Shown in pieces: positions 10,201 to 23,345 of a stretch of DNA of 64,000 bases (position 1 is the stretch's first letter; each line of letters starts with the position of its first letter). Location of the stretch: positions 1,302,001-1,366,000 of the forward strand of contig JAGVRJ010000002.1 in assembly GCA_019059635.1 (NCBI GenBank). Reading direction: 5' to 3'. The position numbers were made by a program, and so were the translations under genes. The notes under the pieces are model-generated. The model searched no databases. It saw only the letters and a program-made list of their open reading frames with translations, and was not told the origin of the DNA. Origin of the DNA: Proales similis (Eukaryota > Rotifera > Eurotatoria > Ploima > Proalidae).

Positions 10201-13200
10201 ATCAGTTCTGATCGAATACGAGGTCAGTTCCGCAAGTCGGGTTTAGAAAGCTTTCAGTTTGACTCAGCGAGACGCTCATTCAAGATGGTGCATCATCAAT
10301 CGTGGATCAAGTCGATCGATTTGATCATGTCTGGCCTGAACGCAACCATACTTGTCTGCTCTGACGACAGGAATGCGTCCGAGGTAAGCCAGTGCTCGCC
10401 AGTCTTATGATAGTGAACCCAAACGACCTCACACGCATGGAAATTTCAAAGCAGGAGATTCAAGTCAACTTTGATCCTCAAGTCCAAGAGCTTATCAAAG
10501 AGGCGAAATTCATTCAAAAGTTGAACCTTGAAGTGCCCGAGAGCGCAAAGAACTTGAGCGTGCTCGAGCCCAAGCTGGAGAGCTACATGAGACGCCTGCA
10601 GACCATTCTGGACCGTTACAAGGGCATAATGAAAAAAGTGCACAAAGAGCTGCTGCCTTTGCTGAAGCCAAACAAAGAAACGATCGATCAAGCGATGAGA
10701 CCAGGCTTCACCTCGGTCACTTGGCTCAGCACCAACATCGAAGATTGTAATTTAAATTTTGGTTTATTCGTTCACGCTTAGAATGCTAAAGAACACCCTG
10801 CTTCAATCTAGTCATCGAGACTGTGGACACCAAACTGAACGAGTTCGAGCATTTGAACAATCAGCTGACTGACATTCTTGAATGTCGAGTGGAAAGCGCA
10901 CTGACCGCTATGGCGACAACTTCGATGTGCCACGTGCCAGCAGAGCCGTGCACTATCGACGAGTTCATTCACATCGCCGACGAAACGGCCCAAAAGGCCA
11001 ACCAGTCGCTCACAAAGTATATAACCTTGTGCGAGACGGCCGTCCAAGAGATATTGGAGACGCTGAAAAAGTCACTGAACGAGGCCGACCGCGAGTCGGT
11101 GAAAGCAGACCAAGAGCAATATTACGAATGCAGCTTCAAGAGCGACGGCAAGAGCCGGGGACAGCGGTGCCAGGACTGCTTGCCTTGCCGCTACTTCAGC
11201 TTTTTAACGGCCTACACCCAGCGCAACAATGACGCCCTGATTCAAGCGACTCGATTCACGTTCGACACGATCAAGAAGCGACTGCAACAGTCAAACCGAT
11301 ACGTGGGCGGCCAAGTGATCAGAGAAAAAGTGAAGAATCCGCTGTTCAAAGGCGACATTGTGCTCGCCATTCCCAACATTGCAGTTCGGCCAAATTTAGA
11401 CGACATGCAGTCACAGCTCAACCGCTCGGTGCAAGCCATTCTGAGAATGTCTCAGGACTTGCCCGAGTGGCAGCACAGTCACAAACTTCGCGAAGTTCAA
11501 ATGAAGGAAATAGAGAAGCAAGCGATCGAAGAGGGCGAGGATCCCAAAGCTGCACTGGCAGCTAAAGCGCCCAAGCCTCTTCACAAAGTGATTGCCGAGC
11601 ACAAGGACGTCAGCAAACTGGTCATTTCCCTGGGCACCAGCATTAGCACCTACAAAGAAGAGGTTAACGACGTTCTCAAGAACTTTACCGGATTTGCCGA
11701 GCTCTGGGAAAAGGAGCCCGAGCCGACCGTCAAGGAGTTTATGCAGACTAAGCCGCTGATGGTCGATTTGGACTCGAAATTCCGCCACTATCGGGTAAGC
11801 TTTTTTGAACTAACTGCGAATAAAGGGCAATAATGAAGCGAAACTTTAATAAAAAAGCAACTACAAGCCGAAATCGAAGAGTTCGCGCCTTCCTATCAAG
11901 TGGGCTCGATAATCTACATGACCGACAAGCTAAAGAGCTCGCTGCTTGAAGAGATCAACAATTGGAAGCTGGCGTACGGAAAAGCCATGAACGAGTGGGC
12001 CGCCCAGGAGATGAAACGCGTGGTCGAATTGATCGAAGATATTGACAAGCGTTTGTCAAGGCCATGCAAGGATTTGGACGACATTCGTGTTCACATGGCG
12101 GCGCTAAACGAAATAAAAGAGAAAGAGATTGAGATCGATCGCACCATTGTTCCAGTCGAGGAGACTTATGCCATGCTCAATAAGTACGAGATATTCTTCA
12201 ATGACGGAAACGCGGAGAAAGTCGACTCGCTCACCTATGGATGGAGGAACTTGAACGAAAAGGCCAGAGAGGTGCAGGACAATCTTCTGCAGGTTCAGCC
12301 TCAGTTCAAGGCCGATCTGCTGGAGAAAGTCGAAATCTTCAAGCATGACGTGCAGACGTTCTCAAGCGACTACACAAACAAGTGAGTTGGAAATGCGTGT
12401 TTGAGATAAGATCGAAAACATTTAACAAACTCGCTACTTGACAACCAGGGGTCCGATGGTCGAAGGAATTCCACCGCGCGAGGCTTCTGACCGTCTGACA
12501 ATCTTCCAGGCGCGATTCGACGAGCTCTGGCGCAAGTTCGAGACCTATTCGGGAGGCGAAGAGCTGTTTGGCCTTGCGGTTACCAGCTACGATGAGCTGC
12601 AGCGCATCAAGAAGGTTTGCATTCGCACTTTTGTTCGCGTGGCGCGCTCAACTTCATCGTCTTTGTGCCGTTTTTAAGGAGCTGAACTTGCTGCAGAAAT
12701 TGTACGGCCTGTACAATCAAGTGATCGACACCATAAATGGCTATTACGACATCCTCTGGTCGGACGTCGACATCGAGAAGATAAACAGCGAGCTGATCGA
12801 CTTCCAGAACAGATGTCGCAAGCTGCCAAAGGGCCTTAAGGAATATCAGGCGTTCAACGACCTGAAAAAAACAATTGATGATTTCAACGAGACGTGCCCT
12901 CTGCTGGAAATGATGGCCAACAAGTCGATGAAAGAGCGACATTGGGCTCGAATCGCCAACACAACTGGACACAAGTTTGACATTGACTCGGACAATTTCA
13001 TGCTCAGAGACATCATGTCCGCTCCTCTCCTGAAATTCAAAGAAGAGATTGAGGTGAGTTCCCCAGGAGCAGCCATTCGAGGCGGAGAACTAAAAACCGA
13101 TTTTACCACTAGGACATTTGCATATCGGCGACAAAAGAAAAGGACATTGAGGCCAAGTTGAAGCAAGTGATCCAAGACTGGGGAAACCAGAACTTTCAAT

Positions 13201-16200
13201 TCTCGCAGTTCAAAGCCAGAGGAGAGCTTCTGCTCAAAGGCGACGTCACTTCGGAAATCATCGCGGCAATGGAGGACTCGTTGATGATACTGAGCTCTCT
13301 GCTCAGCAACCGCTACAATGCACCGTTCAAGAAACAGATTCAGGAATGGGTGCAGAAGTTGACCAGCACCACGGAGATTATCGAAAACTGGATGACTGTG
13401 CAAAACTTGTGGATCTACTTGGAGGCCGTGTTCGTCGGCGGAGACATTGCCAAGCAGCTGCCTCAAGTGAGTCTCCTTCTTGATGTTCTTCATCCACTGG
13501 GCACTCACATTTTCTCCGACTAGGAAGCGAAACGATTCAGCAACATTGACAAGTCGTGGCAAAAGATTATGCAGAGAGCGCACGAGACCACAAACGTGGT
13601 TTCATGCTGCGTAGGCGACGATACACTCGGACAGCTGCTGCCGCATTTGCTCGAGCAGCTCGAGCTTTGTCAAAAGTCGCTGACCGGCTACCTCGAAAAG
13701 AAGCGTCTAGTGTTCCCTCGCTTCTTCTTCGTCTCTGATCCGGCTCTGCTCGAAATTCTCGGCCAGGCGAGCGACTCGCACACAATTCAGGCAAGTGACA
13801 AGCACCAAGAGCAATTCAAACCATTTTTTGGCCCTAACCCGAGTTGCTTATAGGCTCATTTGCTCAGTGTGTTTGACAATACGAAGAATGTAAAGTTCGA
13901 CGAAAAGAACTACGACAAAATACTCGAATGCATATCGCAGGAAGGCGAAGTCATTCCACTCATCGAGCCGGTCTTGGCCCAGGGCAACGTAGAAGTCTGG
14001 CTGGGCGATTTGCTCCGTGTGTCCAAGGCTTCGTTGCACAAGATCATTCGGGACGCGTCTATCTCTGTCCAGGACACGTCGTTCAATCTGATCGAGTTTG
14101 AGAACAGCTTTCCCGCGCAGGTGAGATACCGACTGATCGAGTCCGCATCTCAAGCTCGACTCCATTATCGAATTCAAAGGTCGGTCTGCTGGGTCTTCAA
14201 ATGATTTGGACCAAGCAATCTGAGGAGGCGCTGGTGGCCGCTAAAAATGACAAGAAAATCATGCAGAACACAAACCAGCATTTCTTGGACATTTTGAACT
14301 CGCTGATTGCGATCACGACTACCAACTTGACCAAGATTGAAAGAATCAAATTTGAAACTCTGATCACCATCCATGTGCATCAGAAAGACATATTTGACGA
14401 CCTGGTGAGCACTTTCTTCTTTAAAATTGCGCAAAAGTGACCAGACAGTCGATTTAATCTCGCCGGTTTAGTGCAATTTGAAAATTCGCGAAGTGTCCGA
14501 TTTCGAATGGCTCAAGCAGTGTCGATTCTATTTTGTGGAGGACGCCGACATCTGCAAGATCTCAATCACCGACGTCGACTTTCAGTACCAGAACGAGTTC
14601 CTCGGCTGCACAGATCGTCTTGTAATCACGCCCCTGACCGATAGATGCTACATAACGCTTTGTAAGTTTGAATCAGCTCGAGGCGAGTTAGTTCAATTTC
14701 GATTGAGTTTGCCTCCTTTAGCTCAAGCTCTGCACATGGCCCTGGGCGGTGCTCCAGCTGGCCCGGCCGGAACAGGCAAAACGGAGACCACAAAAGATAT
14801 GGGCCGCTGTCTGGGCAAATATGTGGTCGTGTTCAACTGCTCTGATCAGATGGACTACAGAGGTCTGGGTCGAATCTACAAAGGCTTGGCTCAGTCGGGC
14901 TCGTGGGGCTGTTTCGATGAGTTCAATCGAATTGAGCTGCCCGTGCTTTCTGTGGCTGCGCAGCAGATCGACATTGTGCTCCGCTGCAAGAAAGAACGAA
15001 AGAAGCAGTTCATATTCACCGATGGCGATATCGTTGATCTCGATCCTGAATTTGGCCTCTTTTTGACCATGAACCCCGGCTATGCTGGTCGTCAAGAGCT
15101 GCCCGAAAATCTCAAGATCAACTTCCGCACTGTGGCCATGATGGTGCCAGATCGACAGATCATCATGCGAGTCAAACTTGCCAGCTGCGGTTTCATTCAG
15201 AACATAAAATTGGCCAAGAAGTTCTTCACGCTTTACAAGCTGTGCGAAGAGCAGCTGACCAAGCAAGTGCACTACGATTTCGGCCTGCGCAACATTTTGT
15301 CCGTGCTTCGAACACTGGGCGCGTTCAAGCGTGAGAACCCGCAGGACTCGGAAGAGATCATTGTTATGCGCATTCTGCGTGACATGAACTTGTCGAAGCT
15401 GATCGACGAAGACGAGCCGCTGTTCATGTCGCTGATCAACGATTTGTTCCCGGGCATTCAGCTCGACAAGAAAGGCTATCCGGACATTGAGGCGGCGATC
15501 AAACTTCAGACCGAATCGGCCCAGCTTGTCGCCTGGGCTCCCTGGACTCTAAAGCTCATTCAGCTGTTTGAAACTCAGAGAGTAAGACACGGAATGATGA
15601 CTCTGGGCCCGAGCGGTGCCGGCAAGACCAAATGTATCAACATGCTGATGAAAGCAATGACCGACATTGGCGAGCCTCACAAAGAGCTCAGAATGAATCC
15701 GAAAGCGATCACAGCGCCTCAGATGTTTGGCCGATTGGACGTGGCCACAAATGATTGGACCGACGGTATTTTCTCCACGCTCTGGCGAAAGACCCTGAAA
15801 GCCAAGAAGGGCGAGCACACCTGGCTCGTGCTTGACGGGCCTGTCGACGCCATTTGGATTGAGAACTTGAACTCAGTGCTCGACGACAACAAAACCCTCA
15901 CACTGGCCAATGGCGATCGAATTCCAATGTCGCCGACTTGCAAAATCATATTCGAAGTGCACAACATCGACAACGCATCGCCGGCCACAGTATCTCGCAA
16001 CGGAATGGTCTTCATGTCCTCGTCGATCATGAACTGGGAGCCGATTGTCAAAGGCTGGCTTCTTAAACGACCACCGAGCGAGAGCGACGTTTTGTTCGGT
16101 CTGTTCGAGCAGAGCTTCGCCGACGCCTACACATTTGTCGTTCAGACTCTTAATCCCAAAATGACCGTTCTAGAATGCATGTACGTGCGTCAGTCGTTGG

Positions 16201-19200
16201 ACTTGCTGGAAGGCCTGATAAGCAAAGAGAAGCCACCGACGAGCGCCCAGCTGGGTCGTTTGTATGTATTTGCGCTCATGTGGTCGCTGGGCGCACTGCT
16301 CGAGCTCTACGATCGTAAAAAGCTGGAAGAGTTTCTCTTCGAAAAGGGCAAACTTGACTTGCCCAAAATCAAAGGCGACGAGACCATATTCGAGTATTTG
16401 GTGTCGCCCGAAACCGGCGACTGGGAGCATTGGAACAATCGAGTCTCACCCTACATCTATCCAAAAGACTCAGTGCCGGACTATTCGAGCATTCTAGTGC
16501 CCAACGTGGACAACGTGCGAACTGACTTTTTAATCGAGACCATCTCCAAGCAAGACAAGGCCGTGCTGCTGATCGGCGAGCAGGGAACCGCCAAGACCGT
16601 CATCATAAAAGGCTACTGCCTCAAATTCGATCCAGAAAAACAGCTGTTCAAGAGCTTCAACTTTTCATCGGCCAGTACTCCGTACATGTTCCAGGTACCT
16701 CGCTCGGCGTCCTATTTTCTTCTTCTTCTTCTTCCAGTTAAATCTAATTTCCTTCAAATCTTTCTAGCGAACCATCGAGAGCTACGTGGACAAACGAGTG
16801 GGTACCACGTATGGACCACCGGGAGGCAAGAAGATGACCGTGTTCATCGACGATATCAACATGCCAATCATAAACGAGTGGGGCGATCAGGTCACAAACG
16901 AGATCACTCGGCAGATGATCGAGCAGAATGGCTTTTACAATTTGGAAAAGCCCGGCGAGTTCACCACCATTGTCGACATTCAACTTATGGCTGCCATGAT
17001 TCAGCCCGGTAAGCGCCTCAAGTCTTCAACTAAAGGTCCAGTCTGTTTAATTGCATTTTCTCGCTTGCTTTAGGCGGCGGTCGAAACGATATTCCTCAGC
17101 GACTGAAGCGACAGTTTAACATATTCAACTGCACGCTGCCGTCAAACGCTTCGATTGACAAGATTTTCAGCACGATCGGTCTGGGCTATTTCTGCGTGGA
17201 GAGAGGATTCTCGCAGGGAGTTGTGGACCTGATAGGCAAACTGGTGCCGGCTACTCGTAAGCTCTGGCAGAGGACAAAAATCAAAATGCTGCCCACGCCG
17301 GCCAAGTTCCACTACATTTTCAACTTGCGTGATTTGTCAAGAATCTGGCAGGGCATGTTGAACGTGATTGGACAAGTGGCCGGCTCGGCTCAAAGCGTGG
17401 TCATGTCCTTGTGGAAGCATGAGTGCTATCGAGTGATTGCCGACCGATTCGTGTCGCAAGAAGACAAAGACTGGTTCGAGAAAACGCTGAAGCAAGTGGC
17501 CGAGGAAGACTGCGGAGCCGAGCTGTGCGCACAGATGCACGCCGAGCCTTATTTTGTCGACTTTCTCCGAGACGCACCCGAGCCGACCGGAGAGGAAGGC
17601 GACGACGCCGATTTGGACGCGCCCAAAATCTACGAGCCGATTCAATCATACGAGCAGCTTTCAGAGCGTCTAATCGCTTTCCAGAGCCAGTACAACGAAT
17701 ACATTCGCGGTGGCAATCTCGATCTGGTATTCTTCAAGGACGCCATGACGCATTTGGTGAAAATCTCGCGAATTATTCGAACGCCGCGTGGCAACGCTTT
17801 GCTTGTCGGTGTGGGCGGCTCTGGTAAGCAATCGCTTACTCGCCTCGCCTCGTTCATTGCCGGATTCGACACGTTTCAAATAACTCTGACGCGTTCGTAC
17901 AACGCTCAGAATCTAATGGACGATCTAAAGATCTTGTACCGAACTGCGGGCGTCAAAGGCAAAGGAGTGACGTTCTTGTTCACAGACAACGAAATAAAAG
18001 ACGAAGGATTCCTCGAGTACATGAACAACGTGCTCGCCAGCGGTGAAGTGTCCAACTTGTTTGCGCGTGACGAGATCGACGAGATCACCAACGACTTGAT
18101 TGCGGTCATGAAGAAAGAATATCCGCGTCGGCCGCCCACCGCCGAGAACCTTTACGACTACTTTTTGACACGTGTGCGCAACAACTTGCACGTGGTGCTG
18201 TGCTTCTCACCGGTCGGCGAGAAGTTCCGTTCTCGCTCGCTCAAATTTCCGGGTCTGATATCAGGCTGCACAATGGACTGGTTCCAACGATGGCCAAAAG
18301 ACGCCCTGGTGGCCGTGTCCAAACATTTCATTCTCAACTTTGACATTTCCTGCACAGCGCAGGTGAAGAACGAGCTCGTGGTGGCCATGGGCGAGTTCCA
18401 GGACCAAGTGGCCGAGGCGTGCACTGACTACTTCAATCGATTCAGGCGACAGACACACGTCACGCCCAAGTCCTATCTCTCGTTCTTGGGCGGCTACAAA
18501 AAGATCTATGCCCAGAAGAAGAAAGAGATCGGCATATTGGCCGAAAGAATGAACACTGGTCTCACCAAACTCATTGACGCCACTCAGGCCGTCAACGAGC
18601 TGAGCAAAGAGCTTGTCGAAAAGGAAAAGGATTTGGCCGTGGCGAACGCAAAGGCCGAAGAGGTGCTCAAGTCCGTGACTGTGCAGCAGCAGGCCGCAGA
18701 GAAAGTTAAACTTCAAGTGCAGAAAGTAAAAGACAAAGCTCAAACGATTGTGGACGAGATTGCTCGCGACAAGCAGATTGCCGAGGCCAAGCTGGAAGCT
18801 GCCAGACCTGCATTAGAAGAGGCAGCTGCTGCGTTGGACACCATCAAACCTCAGCACATATCGTCGGTCAGGAAGCTGGCCAATCCGCCGCATCTGATCA
18901 CTCGTATCATGGACTGTGTGTTGATTCTATTCCAGAAGAGACTCGACCCCATTCAAATGGACCCGACCAAGCCGTGTCCCAAGCCGAGCTGGGGTGAATC
19001 GCTCAAGCTGATGAGCTCCAGCGGCTTCCTGAACGGCCTGCTCACGTTCCCCAAGGACAGCATCAACGAAGAGACGGTTGAACTCTTGCAGCCATATCTG
19101 ACAATGGACGACTACGACCTGGAGACGGCATTCCGAGCGTGCGGTGACGTTGCCGGTCTATTGTCGTGGACCAAGGCCATGGCTTCGTTCTTTGCCATCA

Positions 19201-22200
19201 ACAAAGAAGTCCTGCCATTGAAGGCCAATCTGATCGTGCAAGAGGCCAAACTAGCGGCGGCCAACAAAGATTTGGCCAACGCTCAGGCTCAACTTGACGA
19301 GAAGGAGCGAGAGCTGCAAGCCGTCCAGCGTGAATATGACAAGGCCATGGCCGAGAAGCAAGCTCTGATGGACGACGCTGAGGCGTGCAAGCGTAAAATG
19401 GACAACGCGTCTGCGCTTATCAACGGTCTCAGCGACGAACGAGTAAGATGGACCGAGGCCAGCAAGCAGTTTGAGGCGCAGATCAATCGTCTCGTTGGCG
19501 ATGTCTTGCTGGCTACCGGCTTCTTGTCGTACACAGGACCGTTCAATCAGGAGTTTAGAAATCTGATTTTGAAAAATTGGAAGAACGAATGCCACAAGCG
19601 CAAGATTCCGCTGTCGGATAATCTGAACATCATCACGATGCTGGTCGACAACGCAACAATGGGCGAGTGGAATCTACAAGGACTTCCCAACGATGAGCTG
19701 TCCATTCAGAACGGCTTGATTGTGACCAGCGCTTCAAGATTCCCGCTGCTCATCGACCCTCAGGGACAGGGCAAGGCATGGATTAAGAACAAAGAGGCGA
19801 AAAACGAGCTTCAGATCACCTCGCTCAATCATAAGTACTTCCGTCAACATTTAGAAGACTGCCTCTCGCTGGGCCGGCCAATGCTGATCGAAGACATTGG
19901 CGAAGAGCTCGACCCTGCGCTAGACAATGTGCTGGAGAAGAACTTTATCAAATCGGGAAGCACATTGAAAGTAAAAGTGGGCGATAAGGAATGCGACGTA
20001 ATGGACGGGTTCAGACTATACATAACGACCAAGCTGGCCAATCCGGCCTACACGCCCGAGATATCGGCCAAGACGGCGATTATCGACTTCACGGTCACAA
20101 TGAAAGGCCTGGAGGATCAGCTTCTTGGCATCGTAATCGTAAAGGAGAAAAACGAACTGGAAACAGAGCGCGTACGACTCCTGGAAGAAGTGACGGCCAA
20201 CAAGAGAAAAATGCAGGAGCTCGAGGACAATCTGCTCTACCGATTGACTTCGACTCAGGGTTCTTTGGTCGAGGACGAGTCGCTCATTCAAGTGTTGCAA
20301 ATCTCCAAGCAGACTGCTAGGGAAGTGACAGAGAAGTTGAACGTGGCCGCCGAGACCGAGATTAAGATCAACACGGCCCGAGAAGAGTTCAGACCTGTGG
20401 CTAGCCGAGGCAGTACATTGTACTTTTTGGTCGTCGAAATGAGCATGGTGAACGTGATGTACCAGACGTCACTCAAGCAGTTCTTGGGCGTTTTCGACTT
20501 GTCTATGAACAAGGCGCCGGCAAGTCCGATCACTGCCAAACGTATTCAGGCCATAATCGATACGCTCACGTTGGAAGTGTGGAAATACATCGGACGAGGC
20601 CTGTACGAAAAAGACAAGTTCTTGTATACACTGCTCACTGCGCTCAAGATCGACTTGCAGAAAGGCAACATAAAGCCGTCAGAGTTCCAGGTGTTCATAA
20701 AAGGAGGTGCTGCTCTAGATCTGAACTCGGTCGAGGCGAAGCCCAAGAAATGGATCAGCGACATGACCTGGCTAAATCTGGTCGAGTTGAGCAAATTGGC
20801 GCATTTCTCGCAAATCCTGCGACAAGTGGCCGCCAACGACAAGCCGTGGAAGACTTGGTTCGACTCTGAAGCGCCCGAAGAAGAGCAGTTCCCTGAAGGA
20901 TATTCGAACGTGTTGGACACATTCAAAAAGCTGCTGCTGATTAGATGCTTCGTGCCTGATCGAACTCTGCCCATGGCCAAGCGATACATAGCCGAGTCTT
21001 TGGGCCCTGTCTACGCCGAAGGAATCATCCTCAACCTTGAGGCAATGTGGCAAGAGAGCGAAAAGCGAACTCCTCTGATCTGCTTCTTGTCCATGGGCTC
21101 TGATCCGACCGACAACATAATCGGATTGGCCAAAAAGCACAATCTGCCGTGTGGCGCCATCTCGATGGGCCAGGGACAAGAAGTGCACGCTCGACGTCTC
21201 TTGCAGCAGCGAATGCAGGAGGGCGGCTGGATCCTGTTGCAAAACTGCCATCTTGGCCTTGGCTTCCTCGAAGAGCTTCTAGACACCATATTGAGCACCG
21301 ATCAAGTGGACGATACATTCCGCTGCTGGGTGACCACTGAAGTCCATCCCAAGTTCTCCATCAATCTGCTCCAATCTTCAATCAAATTTACCAACGAACC
21401 GCCTCAAGGAGTGAAAGCAGGTGAGAGAACTAGTGAATCAAATTGAACCCTCTCTCTCTCTCTCTCTTCATTTTTTATCCAATGGCTTTTTTCAGGCTTA
21501 AAGAGAACGTATGCCACTCTGACCCAAGACAATCTGGATGTGAGCAATCTGCCGTACTGGAAGCCGCTGCTTTATTGTGTCGCCTTCCTGCACACCACGG
21601 TTCAGGAGAGGAGAAAATTCGGCCCGCTCGGCTGGAACATTCCGTACGAGTTCAACCAGTCGGACTTTTCGGCCACTGTCCAGTTCATTCAGAACCACTT
21701 GGACGAGCTGGACCCGAAGGCGTCCATATCTTGGAAAACTGTTCGCTACATGATCGGCGAAGTCCAGTACGGAGGAAGGTGAGCTAAACGGATTGATACT
21801 CAATCGACTGATGCCTGAGTTGAATTGAATTATTTTCATTTCAGAGTGACTGACGACTATGACAAGCGTTTGCTCAACACATACGCCAAGCAGTGGTTCA
21901 GCGAGGAGATATTCACGGAAAAGTTCGAATTCGCCAAAGGCTATAAAATTCCCAAATGCAAACTATTGGCCGAATTCCGCAGCGCAATCGAGGCACTTCC
22001 GCTGAACGATTCGCCCGAAGCGTTCGGTCTGCATGCGAACGCCGACATCACCTATCAGACGAATACGGCCAACGAGATATTGTCGACAATTGTGAGCATT
22101 CAGCCCAAGGACTCGGGTGGCGGTGGCGGCGAAACGCGCGAGTCTGTCGTCTACAAGCTGTGCGATGACATGCTGGCCAAGCTGCCCGAAGATTACGTGC

Positions 22201-22958
22201 CTCACGAGGTGAAGGCGGCCCTTGCCAAGTCGGACCCACTGCAGCCCATGAACATTTTCCTCAAGCAAGAGGTCGACCGAATGCAGCGCGTTATTTCGAC
22301 CGTTCGATCGACCCTGAAGGATTTGAAGCTGGCCATCGACGGAACCATAATTATGAACGAGAATTTGCGCGACGCGCTCGACAACATGTTTGACGCTCGT
22401 GTGCCAGGCTTCTGGCGCAAGATCTCCTGGGAGTCGGCCACACTCGGCTTCTGGTTCACAGACCTGCTCGATCGTAACGCTCAATTCCACACCTGGCTGT
22501 TCCAGGGCAAGCCGAACGTGTTCTGGATGGCAGGCTTCTTCAATCCGCAAGGCTTCCTGACCGCGATGAAGCAAAAGATCACTCGAGACAAGAAATGGTC
22601 GCTCGACGCCGTTTTCCTTTTCAACGACGTCACGCAGAAAATGAAAGAGGATGTGACCAGTCCGCCCAACGAGGGTGTCTACATCCACGGCCTCTTCCTG
22701 GACGGCGCCGGCTGGGATCGCAAGAACTGCCGCCTGATTGAGCAAGCACCCAAGGTGCTCAACACCATGCTGCCTGTTGCCAATGTGTACGCAGTCAACG
22801 AGCTCAAGGACAACAAGAATCTCTACTCGTGTCCTGTTTACAAAAAGCCGAGAAGAACTGACTTGACCTACATATTCCCGCTGCTACTCAACTCGGGCAA
22901 AAAAGACCCGAATCATTGGACCCTGCGCGGAGTGGCCTTGCTCTGCGACACAAAGTAG
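7211..22958 (+). CDS. DNAH5: Axonemal outer-arm dynein heavy chain, DNAH5/DNAH8 type
   Basis: Thirty exons join in frame to 4640 aa (human DNAH5 has 4624): 7211..7313, 7384..7526, 7587..7703, 7761..7823, 7889..7957, 8023..8523, 8577..8631, 8690..8826, 8885..8983, 9045..9346, 9409..9610, 9669..9764, 9820..9933, 10001..10222, 10285..10383, 10455..10746, 10812..11794, 11858..12381, 12449..12614, 12679..13053, 13113..13466, 13524..13790, 13854..14120, 14180..14404, 14472..14661, 14722..16694, 16768..17008, 17074..21420, 21496..21778, 21845..22958. It is the ATP-driven motor that bends cilia. The tail spans residues 1 to about 1900. Walker A loops are AAA1 GPAGTGKT (near 2000), AAA2 GPSGAGKT (2284), AAA3 GEQGTAKT (2606) and AAA4 GVGGSGKQ (2972). 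The stalk coiled coils and microtubule-binding tip follow at about 3150-3500, and the end [13 protein letters not shown] is typical. DNAH5 and DNAH8 cannot be told apart here. Intron 22 (13791-13853) starts with GC. Confidence 0.95.
13791..13853 (+). other. GC-AG intron in dynein heavy chain
   Basis: The exon ends ATTCAG and the intron begins GCAAGT, otherwise a perfect donor, and ends TTATAG. The frame and protein ([13 protein letters not shown]) require this junction. Confidence 0.8.
21451..21466. repeat. (CT)n microsatellite in dynein intron 28
   Basis: Eight CT units form part of the pyrimidine stretch of the intron at 21421-21495. Confidence 0.85.
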
Positions 22959-23048
22959 TCGCCTAATAGACGCTTTTACACAAACAGTTAAAACAGGCCC
23001 AATTTTATCTGTTTCCCTATTCACTCGCACTTTGGTCTTTTTTTGGCT

Positions 23049-23054
23049 TTTATT
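23049..23054 (-). terminator. Poly(A) signal of RIMBP
   Basis: AATAAA on the minus strand, 292 nt past the RIMBP stop codon. Confidence 0.45.
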
Positions 23055-23292
23055 CGTCATTTCTGAATGTTGTTAAAAAAAAATAATGAACAAAATTAGA
23101 GTTTCATGTTTTAGTCTCTTTTTTGTTTTGTTTTCGTCGAGAAAAATAGATATGAACGAATGTCGATAGTCGGGGGGCGTACACGAACGAGCTAGAAAGC
23201 CAGAGAAACAATTTTAAATGTGAACGGGACAATGAAGAGTTTCGGAACGACTGGGACTTGTCCTCCCTTTTATACAAATCAAACAAAAACGG

Positions 23293-23298
23293 AATAAA
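23293..23298 (+). terminator. Poly(A) signal of dynein heavy chain
   Basis: AATAAA 334 nt past the dynein stop codon. A nearer AATAGA variant at about 22964 could be used instead. Confidence 0.4.
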
Positions 23299-23345
23299 TA
23301 CGAAGAAAGAGTGTTGGGCGTCAATTCTACAGAACGAAGGGCCGT

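Larger units (their letters stand above)
22959..23345. other. Convergent 3' region of dynein and RIMBP
   Basis: No gene lies here. It should hold both 3' UTRs. A plus-strand AATAAA for dynein is at 23293-23298 and a minus-strand AATAAA for RIMBP at 23049-23054. The two signals cross over, so the transcripts probably overlap for about 250 nt. Confidence 0.55.

Noticed and set aside
7211-22958. Assignment of the dynein to an inner-arm or cytoplasmic type
   Set aside because: The tail segment ([29 protein letters not shown]), the AAA3 loop GEQGTAKT and the total length match the DNAH5/DNAH8 outer-arm group better than the inner-arm or DYNC types.
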